From: Anaerolineae bacterium
GTDB taxonomy: Bacteria; Chloroflexota; Anaerolineae; Aggregatilineales; Aggregatilineaceae
DNA length: 64,000 nt
Assembly (NCBI GenBank): GCA_016926875.1
Contig: JAFGNU010000039.1
Location: forward strand, 43,171-107,170
Direction: 5' to 3'
This document shows positions 34,603 to 43,460 of the stretch, in pieces. Made by a program: the position numbers and the translations under genes. How positions within the stretch are numbered: the stretch's first letter is position 1; each line of letters starts with the position of its first letter. The notes beneath the pieces were generated by a model. That model ran no database searches and was not told the origin of the DNA. It saw only the letters and a list, made by a program, of their open reading frames with translations.

Positions 34603-37332
34603 TCAGTCAGTCAGGCCAAAGGTCGGATCGACGCCTGTGGCACATGCAAGCATTTTCTCGGCGGCTTCCCGCCGTTGTTCGCCAATATCAGTCATCGTCG
34701 TATCAACCACAACGCCCTGTGTGCACTCCATGTAGGCCAGTGTGAGCATCTCCGCCTCGGACAGCGCTTGTTCGAGGTCTGCGCCCTCCAACACGTAGCT
34801 GTCAAACGCACGTCTCAGCCAGTACTCCTGGATGAAATTAAACGCGTTCATGCCGCCCTGGCCTGATTGCACCGGCAGCACAATCGTGTTTGGATCGCGC
34901 AGCAGCGCATCAAGCTGCTGGTAGATCGCTACAACCTCTTCGCCCTGCGCGGCGATCACTGCCGGGTCGTTCACCAGTGATTGGCGCGCGGGCATGCCGG
35001 AGAACAACTGCGGATTGTCCGCTACCGCGCTGAGGAAATGGTAGGCGGCATCGGGATTCTGGGCGGTTGCGCTGATGTAGCCGGTTGTGATCTCGTAGGC
35101 AACCACGCCGTATTGGCTGCCCTGCGGGTACATCGTTGACACCATCGTGTCCTGCGGCATACCTTCGGGCCTGAAGAACTGCGCAAACTGGTTCAACGTG
35201 CCGGTTGTGATGGCTGCATCGGCTCCCGCAGACGCCATGCCGGGAGTTGATGCTTCGCTGTAGCTGATGTAACCCGCAGCCGCCAGATCAAGCACCTGCC
35301 GGATCGCATCCACATTAGCGGGATCGGTGAAACTGATTGTGGCCGGATCGGTGCGGTAATCGACTGGCAGCCCGCCAAACGCGGCGATCAGCATCATGAT
35401 GTACGAACCGCTGGGATCGTTGGGTGAAAATGGTGCGGGATCGGTATCGTAGAGCTTTAACATGCGCAGCGCATCGACAAAAGCATCGGTCGTCCAGCCG
35501 TTGATTGGCTCCGGCACCCCGGCCCACGCGAACTGCTCCGGGTCGTACCGCAGCATCTGCGGCTGAATGGCAAGCGGCAGCGCCCAGGTTTTGTTGTCCT
35601 GCTGAAGCTGTGTCAGCGTATTGCCGATCACGTCATTGCGGTCAAACGTCGGGTCGGTGTCGATCAGTGGGTCCAGGTTGAGCACAACGCTCAGATCGCT
35701 GTCCGGCACAACATTCGAGGGCAGGATGATGCAGTCATACTCCCCGGCCAATACGGTGAGATTTGTATCGAAGACCGATTCCAGGTTCACCGCGCCCACG
35801 CCTGGCTCGCTGGCGACATAGTCCGCGATCACCTGGTCCCATTGGTCCTGGTTGGCGAACTGCGAACCGCGCCCGCGCCCGCCCATGCCCAGGTTCACCG
35901 CGCACGTCAGCGCGATTTCACCCTCAGCCAGTTGCGGGCCGGTAAGCGGCGGCTCGACATACAGGTTGACCGTGCCATACCGCGCCTGTGCCGTCTGGCT
36001 TTCGCTTACGGCCTGCGCTTCGACGACTTGCAGCGCGCTGAGCGCATCATCGCCGTTGGATTCCATTTCGGTCAGCGCTGCCGAGAGGTACGAGGAGTAG
36101 CGCAGTTCAGCTACCGGCAAACCGGCGGTCAACCCCTGGTCTACGACCGGCTGGATTTCTTCCGGCGCGGTTTGGCCGCCGCCAAAACCACCACCGGGGC
36201 CGCCAGGGCCGCCAGGGCCGCCAGGGCCATTATTGGTATTTTGCGCAGTCCCAAACAGGCTGTAACGCGCAGGCGATGCGCTGAAATTGTTCGTAGCCAG
36301 CTCGGAGCGTGTTGTCAGGAATTTCGCCAGTTTATAGGCCATTTCCGGGTACTGCGTCCCGGCGCTGACCGCGAACGCCTGCACGTTCAACCCGGACACG
36401 CCGCCCGGCAGCAGGGATGCGTAGCGGACTTCTTCATCGCTGTCATCCTGGTTAAAACCAAAGCGGCGCCGCGCATATCCGTTGATGCCTTCGACGCGCA
36501 GTGGAATGTCATTATCCCGGCCCCCGCCCCGTGCGTTGACCACACCCTCTTGCACCAGCTCGTACCAGACTTGTAGCGTATATTCCAGCGCCGGGTCGGT
36601 CAGGCGGGGCGTATTGGGCATTGTCGCAGCATCGTAGAGGCTGGTCCCGGCCAATATCCTGAGGAACATATCCTGGTTATTGCCGCCGGACACTGTTGTG
36701 AATCCAGGTGTAGCAACCGTGCCGTCCGCGTTGTACTGGGTGAGTTGGCGTGCCGCGTTGGCAAAATCATCCACAGTCCACCGCTCATTGGGGTAAGCCA
36801 GACCTGCCGCATCAAAAGCGACCGGATCATAGGTCAGCAACACGACATCCGTCGAGAACGGCAGCGCCCAAAAGCCATTGCTCCACTGGTACGACTGCCA
36901 TACCGCCGGGATAAAATCGGCAGAATCGAGGGTCGGATCGCTCATAACCAGCGGCGCGAGGTCGAGGAAATAGCCCGCTAGCGTGCCCTCAACGGTCAGG
37001 GACGACGAATCGACATACAACACATCTGCTGAACTCACCAGTTCTTCGGCGGCGTCCAGCTTATCATCTATCGTGCTGGAACCTGGTCCAAAACCAAAAA
37101 AGCTCGTTTCGCTGAACGTGAGATATACTTTGACGCCGGGATACTGCTGCTCAAACTCGGCCAATAGCTCCGGCGTAAGCGTGTTTTCACAGAGTGTCGG
37201 CACACTCAGCGACAAGGCTATTTTGCTCTGGGCGTAGGCGTGGTCTGGGGCCAGCGGCGCCAGTGTACTGGCAACCAGCATTACCACGGCCAGCAGCGCC
37301 AGGTATTTTGAACGTGATCGACTTAGACTCAC
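34603..37332 (-). CDS. Secreted protein with two tandem family 1-like solute-binding domains
   Basis: 909 residues from GTG 37332, chosen because AAGGAGG lies five bases upstream; an in-frame ATG at 37371 has none. A signal peptide (about 1-35, ending HAYAQ) is followed by a first extracellular solute-binding domain (about 36-460) and a second (about 472-880). Both carry family features: a WxxxxxANAARQL-like helix in the first and WTTDAFVDALRML in the second, plus GFWALPFSTD and KTWALPLAIQP. A Pro-Gly-Gly repeat (368-387) interrupts the first domain. No matching importer permeases are nearby, so it may sense or deliver ligand to the FtsX-type exporter or the kinase. It is the first gene of the operon. 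Confidence 0.88.
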   Translation of the reverse strand: MSLSRSRSKYLALLAVVMLVASTLAPLAPDHAYAQSKIALSLSVPTLCENTLTPELLAEFEQQYPGVKVYLTFSETSFFGFGPGSSTIDDKLDAAEELVSSADVLYVDSSSLTVEGTLAGYFLDLAPLVMSDPTLDSADFIPAVWQSYQWSNGFWALPFSTDVVLLTYDPVAFDAAGLAYPNERWTVDDFANAARQLTQYNADGTVATPGFTTVSGGNNQDMFLRILAGTSLYDAATMPNTPRLTDPALEYTLQVWYELVQEGVVNARGGGRDNDIPLRVEGINGYARRRFGFNQDDSDEEVRYASLLPGGVSGLNVQAFAVSAGTQYPEMAYKLAKFLTTRSELATNNFSASPARYSLFGTAQNTNNGPGGPGGPGGPGGGFGGGQTAPEEIQPVVDQGLTAGLPVAELRYSSYLSAALTEMESNGDDALSALQVVEAQAVSESQTAQARYGTVNLYVEPPLTGPQLAEGEIALTCAVNLGMGGRGRGSQFANQDQWDQVIADYVASEPGVGAVNLESVFDTNLTVLAGEYDCIILPSNVVPDSDLSVVLNLDPLIDTDPTFDRNDVIGNTLTQLQQDNKTWALPLAIQPQMLRYDPEQFAWAGVPEPINGWTTDAFVDALRMLKLYDTDPAPFSPNDPSGSYIMMLIAAFGGLPVDYRTDPATISFTDPANVDAIRQVLDLAAAGYISYSEASTPGMASAGADAAITTGTLNQFAQFFRPEGMPQDTMVSTMYPQGSQYGVVAYEITTGYISATAQNPDAAYHFLSAVADNPQLFSGMPARQSLVNDPAVIAAQGEEVVAIYQQLDALLRDPNTIVLPVQSGQGGMNAFNFIQEYWLRRAFDSYVLEGADLEQALSEAEMLTLAYMECTQGVVVDTTMTDIGEQRREAAEKMLACATGVDPTFGLTD
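36197..36228 (-). repeat. Short in-frame tandem repeat coding for Pro-Gly-Gly
   Basis: A 9-bp unit, GGGCCGCCA on the plus strand, is repeated about three times inside the tandem solute-binding gene and encodes PGGPGGPGG. Repeats like this gain and lose units by slippage; here any change stays in frame. Confidence 0.75.
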
Positions 37333-37385
37333 AGTATCCTCCTTAAGAGATGATGTCGAGCTACGAGCCATGATTGACTAGACAG

Positions 37386-37424
37386 ATTACATGCTGCTTA
37401 CAGCCACATTACAGTTTTGTAATG
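37386..37424. promoter_or_regulatory. Triple TTACA direct repeat and palindrome in a divergent control region
   Basis: TTACA occurs at 37387, 37398 and 37409, exactly 11 bp apart (as ATTACA, CTTACA, ATTACA with 5-bp spacers). The last copy is also the left arm of CATTACA-GTTT-TGTAATG (37407-37424). Direct repeats with one helical turn spacing are the typical target of OmpR/PhoB-family regulators, for example TTAACA-like Pho boxes of Bacillus. The operon reading left encodes such a regulator. Confidence 0.55.
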
Positions 37425-37448
37425 CGCGGTTTTTGTTCGGTCCCGTGT

Positions 37449-37477
37449 TTGTCAACTTTATCGAGTTGCTTTACACT
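37449..37477 (+). promoter_or_regulatory. Promoter for the sulfatase-factor-like lipoprotein gene
   Basis: TTGTCA (37449-37454), a 17-bp spacer and TACACT (37472-37477) fit a sigma-A-type promoter about 50 bases before ATG 37526. The TTACA boxes lie about 36 bp upstream of its -35 element, a position suitable for an activator. Confidence 0.5.
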
Positions 37478-37525
37478 TTCGGGTCAGGCACTTTCGAGCA
37501 ACACGTAATCTGCTGTGGCTGTTCT

Positions 37526-38410
37526 ATGAAACGCGCATACTGGCTCCTAATTGTTCCCCTGGCGTATGGGCTGACCGCTTGCACAGGCGAAACTAGCGCC
37601 CTGCCCACTGTGTCGAGTACCCAACCCACCCCGGCTGCTGAGTTTGAAGAAATAGCCGCCGTCACCAGCCTGAGCGAACAGACTGCCGCAACAGCCGGAG
37701 CCGATGACTCCAATGCAGCCTGGATTCCGCAGATTGAAGTCTTTGATGGCGTCGAGATGGTGCTGGTGCCGCCGGGATGCTTTACCATGGGTGATGATGC
37801 CGGGGAAGAAGACGAAGTGCCTGCTCATACACAGTGCTTTGATGAGCCGTTTTACATTGATCGCTTCGAAGTGACAAACGAGCAGTTCGAGCGCTTTGAC
37901 GGCGCGGCGGCCGAGGCAAGTCACTGGATCGATCCAAACCGCCCGCGTGAACGCGTCACCTGGTTTGAGGCGCGGGATTTTTGCGAAGCACGCGGCGACA
38001 AGGTACGGCTGCCAACCGAAGCCGAATGGGAATACGCAGCACGTGGCCCGGACAGCCTGGTATTCCCATGGGGAAACAGCATCGATACCGGCCACGTCGC
38101 GTACAACCTGTCTTCTAGCAGCCAGACGGCAGAAGTGGGCAGCTATCCCGATGGCGCGTCATGGGTCGGGGCACAGGATATGAGCGGCAACGTGCGTGAG
38201 TGGGTGAGCACCATCTACAGCTTTTACATATCCTATCCCTACGACAGCAGCGACGGGCGCGAAGCCGCCGACGATACAGAAAGCAGGCGCGCGCAGCGCG
38301 GCGGGTCGTTTTTGGATGATGTCCAGCATATTCGTGCAGCCAACCGTGACGGCGCTTACCCGCAGTACTGGGGCAGCGACTACGGTTTCCGGTGCGCTCG
38401 CTCCCGCTGA
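37526..38410 (+). CDS. Lipoprotein with formylglycine-generating-enzyme-like (SUMF1) domain
   Basis: 294 residues from ATG 37526. The signal peptide ends in a lipobox (AYGLTAC-TGET). After a short linker the SUMF1/FGE-sulfatase domain runs from about 70 to the end: MVLVPPGCFTMGDDAGEED, EPFYIDRFEVTNEQFERF, RLPTEAEWEYAARG, DMSGNVREWVST and GGSFLDDVQHIRAANRD...YGFRCA. The two active-site cysteines of true formylglycine-generating enzyme, expected after GGS, are absent (FLDDVQHI), so it probably binds rather than oxidises its target. It is followed 25 bp later by an SGNH hydrolase gene. Confidence 0.88.
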   Translation: MKRAYWLLIVPLAYGLTACTGETSALPTVSSTQPTPAAEFEEIAAVTSLSEQTAATAGADDSNAAWIPQIEVFDGVEMVLVPPGCFTMGDDAGEEDEVPAHTQCFDEPFYIDRFEVTNEQFERFDGAAAEASHWIDPNRPRERVTWFEARDFCEARGDKVRLPTEAEWEYAARGPDSLVFPWGNSIDTGHVAYNLSSSSQTAEVGSYPDGASWVGAQDMSGNVREWVSTIYSFYISYPYDSSDGREAADDTESRRAQRGGSFLDDVQHIRAANRDGAYPQYWGSDYGFRCARSR

Positions 38411-38435
38411 ACCGCGCACGCAATAAGAAGGTTCT

Positions 38436-39713
38436 ATGCAACACGCTGATACGATCTTCAACATTATCACGCTGGTCGTGCTGCTTTTTTCCCTCTCGGT
38501 ATTCGTTTACAAAGGCGGGCAGTGGATCAGGAAACGCCATATCACGCCGGGATCACGCGCCATCCAAAGAGCGCGCGGTTGTTACACCGTCGTTAGCCTG
38601 ATATGCGTGACATTAGTCGGCCTGGTTGTGCTGTCCCCGCTCATCGATCTGGCAATGCGTGCCTATTTTGAAACATACGGGACGCGAGAAGACCGCATCC
38701 GGTATATCTATTCCGAGGACCAGATCAAAGACATCCAGTCCCAGTTTGTCGGCAGGCCCTATATTGGGTTTGGACTGTCACCCCACCACCCAGATAACAA
38801 CAGCCTCGGTTATCGCGGCCCCAAGATTTCTCAAGCTAAGCCGCCGGGTGTGTACCGGATCGCGGCCCTCGGCGGTTCTACTACTTACGGGTTTGGTCTG
38901 AGCTATGAGGACAGCTACCCGGCCCAACTGCAACAGGTCCTGCGCGAAGACTACGGGTATGAACAGGTAGAGGTGATCAACGCTGGTGTGCAGTCGTACA
39001 CCACCTGGGAATCCCTGGTAAACTTTCAGTTCCACGTGCTTGATCTGGACCCCGATCTGATCATCGTCTACCATGCCACAAACGACATCACCGCGCGGCT
39101 GGTCCACCCGGACTATTACACCGGGCTAAACCTGGCGCGCGGGCTGTGGCAAACGTCCGACGAAAACCTCAGTTCAAGCGTACTGCTGCGCTATATCGGC
39201 ATCAACCTGGGGTGGATGGAGGATCCGCTGGCGCTCGAATCAAAATTCACGTGGGAAACCGACGTGCCCCAGTGCGATATGTGGACCGAGGTCGAGTGCC
39301 TCGGTTATGATGTCGAGACACTCCTGGAACTGAATCCACCCATTTACTTCGAACGCAACCTGCGCAACATGGTCGCCGTTGCCCAGACATACGGCGTCCA
39401 GGTGATGTTCTCAAGCTGGGCGTATTTCCCCGACACCACGCCCGTCACCAATATCTACACGTTCCCGTGGCGGCGCCGGGCGGTTGCGCAGCACAACGCT
39501 ATCGCCCAGCAGATCGCCCAAGAAACCAGCGCCGTCTATTACGATCTGGCTGCCGATCTGGAATACAACCGCGCGTTCTGGTTTGATGACGGGTACCATC
39601 AAAGCCCATCAGGCGCCCACGAACAGGCGCGTCTTTACGCTGCGTTTATCGTCGGCCAGGGGTGGCTGGATGAACCCGGCATCGGCGATAACCAACCCAC
39701 GCCCACCCCGTAA
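38436..39713 (+). CDS. Membrane-anchored SGNH/GDSL hydrolase
   Basis: 425 residues. There are two N-terminal membrane helices (about 9-26 and 48-68). The SGNH domain follows, with block I ALGGSTTYGFGLSYEDSYP (nucleophile Ser), block III HATNDI (Asn) and block V DDGYHQSPSGAHEQA (Asp and His). Proteins of this layout often remove or add acyl groups on cell-surface sugars, or act as esterases. GAAGG lies a few bases before the ATG. It is probably co-transcribed with the lipoprotein gene upstream. Confidence 0.88.
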   Translation: MQHADTIFNIITLVVLLFSLSVFVYKGGQWIRKRHITPGSRAIQRARGCYTVVSLICVTLVGLVVLSPLIDLAMRAYFETYGTREDRIRYIYSEDQIKDIQSQFVGRPYIGFGLSPHHPDNNSLGYRGPKISQAKPPGVYRIAALGGSTTYGFGLSYEDSYPAQLQQVLREDYGYEQVEVINAGVQSYTTWESLVNFQFHVLDLDPDLIIVYHATNDITARLVHPDYYTGLNLARGLWQTSDENLSSSVLLRYIGINLGWMEDPLALESKFTWETDVPQCDMWTEVECLGYDVETLLELNPPIYFERNLRNMVAVAQTYGVQVMFSSWAYFPDTTPVTNIYTFPWRRRAVAQHNAIAQQIAQETSAVYYDLAADLEYNRAFWFDDGYHQSPSGAHEQARLYAAFIVGQGWLDEPGIGDNQPTPTP

Positions 39714-39817
39714 GCTGGCGTGGCTGGCCAAACCGCTTCTATTTGCGTCTGCGGCCTGTTTTTCCTCTACGTATTTCCACAGCATCCCGATCCCACAAAC
39801 AGCGCAAGAATACGATC

Positions 39818-39908
39818 TATACTAGAATTGTGAATCCTATCGCTGGTCATTAAACGGCAGATTGGTTGTATTCAAATGAAGTTGACTTTTCAAAGTTAGT
39901 GTTATCAG
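39818..39908 (+). promoter_or_regulatory. Candidate promoter region of the catabolic cluster
   Basis: In the 209-bp gap before the FdrA gene two weak options are seen: TATACT (39818-39823) as a -10 without a good -35, and TTGACT (39882-39887) with TATCAG (39903-39908) at 15-bp spacing. Neither is compelling, but the first gene of a long plus-strand run must start near here. Confidence 0.3.
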
Positions 39909-39922
39909 ACACGGGGATCACA

Positions 39923-41485
39923 ATGAATCTTCGCTACACTATCAAAGTCAGCCAGTATGTTGATTCGGTATCTCTCATGAACGTGGCCCGCGATGTACGC
40001 GCCTTGCCGGGCGTCGAAGACGCGGCGCTGGTGATGGGTACCGATGCCAACAAGGGACTGCTAAAACAGGTCGGCCCGCTTTCCCCTGAAGCGCAGGCTG
40101 CCGCGCCCACCGACCTGATCATCATGGTCAAAGGCGATGAGGATGCGCTTGATCAGGCGTTGGCAGCCGCCGAAAAACTGCTCACCAAACGTCCGGCAGC
40201 CGCCGCCGGAACACAACACCGCCCTCGCACGCTCCGAAGCGCCGTTCGCATGGCAGATGACGCCAACCTGGTGGTTATTTCGGTGGCCGGGTCATACGCG
40301 GCTGCCGAAGCCTGGGACGCACTGCATCGCGGGTTACACGTGCTGCTCTTCAGCGACAATGTGCCGCTTGAGGACGAGATCGCGCTCAAACGCTACGCCG
40401 TTGACAACGGGCTGCTGCTGATGGGGCCGGGGGCAGGTACAGCGATCATCAACGGCGCGGCGCTGGGTTTTGCCAACGTGGTGCCGCCCGGCCCGGTCGG
40501 GATCGTCTCGGCGGCGGGAACGGGGCTGCAAGAGGTCAGCACGCTGCTGGCTAAACAGGGCGTTGGCATTTCGCAGGGGATCGGCGTGGGCGGGCGCGAC
40601 CTGTCCGATGCAGTCGGCGGATTGATGATGCTGCACGCGCTGCAAGCCCTGCAAGCCGATCCGCAGACCGAGGTGATCGTTGCTATTTCCAAGCTGCCAT
40701 CGCCGGACGTGACAGGCAAGGTAATGCAGCAACTGGCAGCTCATGCCAAGCCAGCCGTTATCATTTTTATGGGATCGGATGCACTCCCCGAAACACAAGC
40801 AGACAATCTTTACCCGGCACATACGCTTCAAGAAGCCGCACTGATCGCGGCAGCGCTGGCGCAGGGAAGCGATCCGGCGGCGGTCACGGCCCAACTGGAT
40901 GACCGCGCAAACGCACTCCGCGCCCAGGCGGACGATCTGGCGGCCCGGCTCAGTCCCGGTCAGAAGTACCTGCGCGGCCTCTTCAGCGGCGGTACGCTGT
41001 GTGAAGAAGCGATGCGCTTGTGGAGCGCCAGCATCGGCGGCGTGTGGTCGAATGGGCCGCTTTTACCAGCGTGGAAACTGCCGGATTCGAACACGAGCCG
41101 GGAACACTGTGCGCTGGACCTGGGCGAAGAAGAGTTCACCGTTGGCCGCCCGCACCCGATGATCGACAACGACCTGCGTATTCGCCGCCTGCTGCAAGAA
41201 GCAAACGATCCCACCGTGGCCGTCATCCAACTGGACATCGTGCTGGGCTATGGCGCGCATCCTGACCCGGCCAGCGAACTGGCGCCCGCCGTCCGCGAAG
41301 CGTGTAACATTGCCGCTGCGGGTGGGCGCACGTTGATCGTCATCGGCGCGCTGACAGGCACCGACGGTGATCCGCAGAACCTCGCCCGGCAGGCGCGCGC
41401 GTTGCAGTCCGCCGGGATGATTTTGCAAGCCAGCAATGCAGATGCTTCCTACTTGGCCGCGTGTATTGCCGCTGCCAGGAGCTAG
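39923..41485 (+). CDS. fdrA: FdrA family protein (AllF-like subunit of oxamate carbamoyltransferase)
   Basis: 520 residues from ATG 39923 (MNLRYTIKVSQYVDS), the conserved FdrA N-terminus; an upstream ATG would add 19 unconserved residues. It has acyl-CoA-synthetase-like Rossmann segments (GPVGIVSAAGTGLQEVSTLLAKQG split over 215-240, GIGVGGRDLSDAVGG) and ends with AAGGRTLIVIGALTGTDGDPQ. In E. coli, FdrA (AllF) works with the DUF1116 (AllG) and DUF2877 (AllH) proteins to exchange oxalurate and carbamoyl phosphate with oxamate. All three families occur in this cluster, here separated by other genes. Whether the substrate is the same is inference. Confidence 0.88.
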   Translation: MNLRYTIKVSQYVDSVSLMNVARDVRALPGVEDAALVMGTDANKGLLKQVGPLSPEAQAAAPTDLIIMVKGDEDALDQALAAAEKLLTKRPAAAAGTQHRPRTLRSAVRMADDANLVVISVAGSYAAAEAWDALHRGLHVLLFSDNVPLEDEIALKRYAVDNGLLLMGPGAGTAIINGAALGFANVVPPGPVGIVSAAGTGLQEVSTLLAKQGVGISQGIGVGGRDLSDAVGGLMMLHALQALQADPQTEVIVAISKLPSPDVTGKVMQQLAAHAKPAVIIFMGSDALPETQADNLYPAHTLQEAALIAAALAQGSDPAAVTAQLDDRANALRAQADDLAARLSPGQKYLRGLFSGGTLCEEAMRLWSASIGGVWSNGPLLPAWKLPDSNTSREHCALDLGEEEFTVGRPHPMIDNDLRIRRLLQEANDPTVAVIQLDIVLGYGAHPDPASELAPAVREACNIAAAGGRTLIVIGALTGTDGDPQNLARQARALQSAGMILQASNADASYLAACIAAARS

Positions 41486-41580
41486 TGTTTTCGGCGCCAG
41501 GTTATGTGCAACTTGTGGAGGTGCGTGTTCCTACCGATCCCCAACACATCATCGTTCATGTAGATCAAAAGGATTTTGCT

Positions 41581-42276
41581 ATGCGAATAGACATGGAACT
41601 TGAAGCCTATTTGCGCCCTCCGGATGCGCCCATGCCACTCTATCCGGCCAAAGTGATCACCCTGGTGACAGGCGGCAAGATGGTTGTCCGCCAGGTTTTC
41701 CGCGAAGACGTGCCCAAGCTGCTGCCCGCCGTTCGCCCAACGCTGGACATCCCCCGCGATTATTACGACGTTGTCGGCGCGCGCCTGTATGCCGAACTGC
41801 TGGCCTGGCAGCGCTACCGCTACCGCGACGTGTTCTGCATCATCGGGCAGGTGGATGGGCTGCTGGTGGGCATTGTGAACAGCCGTATGTATTCGCCGCA
41901 GGTCGGCATCAGCCTGCACACCCTGGCGATTGAACGCGGGCTGCGCGTCGGCGCGCACCTGTTCGCCGCCAAGATGGAACACCACATCGAATATTTGGGG
42001 CAGGACGAAGTGCTGATCACTGCCGAAAGCCCGATCGGGTTCCGCCGCTGGATGATCGAATACGGCCTGGAACTGCGCGAGGGGCAGCATGAGCTGGGCG
42101 GTGCAGCGCCTTACGGCCTGACCCGCGAGATGTACTTTGATGCGAAGCACCGTTTGGTGGCCGGACAGCGCCCTGTGCCGCCAGACCTGATGGAAGTGGC
42201 CGAGCGTGAAATCATTGTCGCCAGCGAACAGGACATCATCGAGAAAATCCTGGGCGCAAGGAGGGAGATACCATGA
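41581..42276 (+). CDS. GNAT-like protein of unknown role in the catabolic cluster
   Basis: 231 residues from ATG 41581, preceded by AAAGGA at seven bases. The middle (about 45-170) is suggestive of a GNAT acyltransferase fold: VVRQVFREDVPKLLPAVRP, DVFCIIGQVDGLLVGIVNSRM, GISLHTLAIERGLRVGAHLF and a late FRRWMIEYGLELREGQ. The usual acetyl-CoA pyrophosphate loop is not clear. It overlaps the start of the thiolase-like gene by four bases, so it belongs to the same operon. I cannot name a substrate. Confidence 0.6.
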   Translation: MRIDMELEAYLRPPDAPMPLYPAKVITLVTGGKMVVRQVFREDVPKLLPAVRPTLDIPRDYYDVVGARLYAELLAWQRYRYRDVFCIIGQVDGLLVGIVNSRMYSPQVGISLHTLAIERGLRVGAHLFAAKMEHHIEYLGQDEVLITAESPIGFRRWMIEYGLELREGQHELGGAAPYGLTREMYFDAKHRLVAGQRPVPPDLMEVAEREIIVASEQDIIEKILGARREIP

Positions 42277-43460
42277 AGCCCGTTGTAATGGCAGGGGCGG
42301 GTATGATCCCGTTCGAGCGCCGCGACGACGATACGTTGATCGATATGCTGGCCGAGGCAGGGCTGCGCGCCATGGATGACGCCGGACTCGGTGACCAGCC
42401 GGTCGATGCCGTGTATGTCGGCAATATGGCGTCCGGCCTGTTCAACCATCAGGTATCGGTTGCCAGCGCGCTGGTAGACAAGCTCAGCCTGTACCCGGCA
42501 GCCGCCGAACGGATCGAAAACGGTCCGGCGTCGGGCGGTTCCGCGATCAAGCACGGCTACCAGGCGATTGCATCCGGCATGGCCGACGTGGTGCTGGTGG
42601 TCGGCGGCGAGAAGATGCGCGAGGTGATCGGTCCGCGTGCGACCGACGTCGTCGCCTGCATGGCCCAGCCGGAAGCTGAGTACATTTACGGCGTATCGCT
42701 GCCCGCGTTGGCCGGGATGTTCGCCCGGTTGTACATGAAAGCATACGGCATCACGCCGGAACACTTAGCGCAGGTCGCGATCAAGAATCATGCAAACGGC
42801 CTGCTCAACCCGTATGCGCACATCCGCGCCAGAGTCACGCTGGAGGGCATCCTTACACACCCGGATTCCAAAGTCGGCAACCCGATTGTGGCCGATCCGC
42901 TGCGCCTGTATGACTGCTGCCCGGTCAGCGACGGCGCGGCGGCGGTGCTGCTGACCACGCCTGAGATCGCCAAAAAGCTCAGCGCCAAGCCAGCGATCAC
43001 CGTGGCCGGGATCGGGCAGGCGACAGATACGCACGCGCTGCACGAGCGGGCAGACCCGACCGATCTCAAGGCGGTGACCATTGCCGCGCAAAAAGCGTTT
43101 GAGATGGCCGGGTGCAAGCCCGCCGATGTGGACGTGGCCGAGCTGCACGATGCCTTTACCATCCTGGAAATCGCAGAAAGCGAACATGCCGGGTTCTTCA
43201 AAAAAGGCGAGGGTGCCAAAGCGCTGGCGGCAGGCGAAACCCAGATCGGCGGCAAGCTACCGATCAATCCGTCCGGCGGGCTGAAAGCCAGAGGCCACCC
43301 GGTCGGCGCGACGGGCGTGGCGCAGGCGGTTGAACTGGTCTGGCAGCTTCGCGGCGAAGCAGGCGAGCGGCAGGTTAAAAACGCCCAAACTGGTTTCTCG
43401 CTGAACTTTGGCGGCTTTGGCAACAACGTAGTCGCCCTGGTGCTGAGGAGGGAAAAATGA
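42273..43460 (+). CDS. Thiolase-like protein lacking the catalytic cysteine
   Basis: 395 residues of archaeal-type/SCP2-type thiolase fold: MAGAGMIPFERR, ENGPASGGSAIKHG, VADPLRLYDCCPVSDGAAAVLL, ELHDAFTILEIAE and INPSGGLKARGHPVGATG. The nucleophilic Cys, normally in ACASGG at about position 85-90, is Pro85 here (codon CCG). The second catalytic Cys near the C-terminus is also missing (SLNFGGFGNN). The HDAF and GHPVGATG histidine motifs remain. The frame is intact and translation is coupled on both sides (AAGGAGGG ribosome site, ATGA overlap with the OB-fold gene). It probably has a structural, non-thiolytic or Cys-independent acyl role. Confidence 0.88.
   Translation: MKPVVMAGAGMIPFERRDDDTLIDMLAEAGLRAMDDAGLGDQPVDAVYVGNMASGLFNHQVSVASALVDKLSLYPAAAERIENGPASGGSAIKHGYQAIASGMADVVLVVGGEKMREVIGPRATDVVACMAQPEAEYIYGVSLPALAGMFARLYMKAYGITPEHLAQVAIKNHANGLLNPYAHIRARVTLEGILTHPDSKVGNPIVADPLRLYDCCPVSDGAAAVLLTTPEIAKKLSAKPAITVAGIGQATDTHALHERADPTDLKAVTIAAQKAFEMAGCKPADVDVAELHDAFTILEIAESEHAGFFKKGEGAKALAAGETQIGGKLPINPSGGLKARGHPVGATGVAQAVELVWQLRGEAGERQVKNAQTGFSLNFGGFGNNVVALVLRREK

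Noticed and set aside
36197..36228. GC-rich 9-bp repeats as a possible CRISPR-like or mobile repeat
   Set aside because: The units are contiguous, in frame and encode Pro-Gly-Gly; there are no spacers.
42273..43460. The Cys-less thiolase as a decaying pseudogene
   Set aside because: The frame is full length, the His motifs are kept, and it is translationally coupled to both neighbours.
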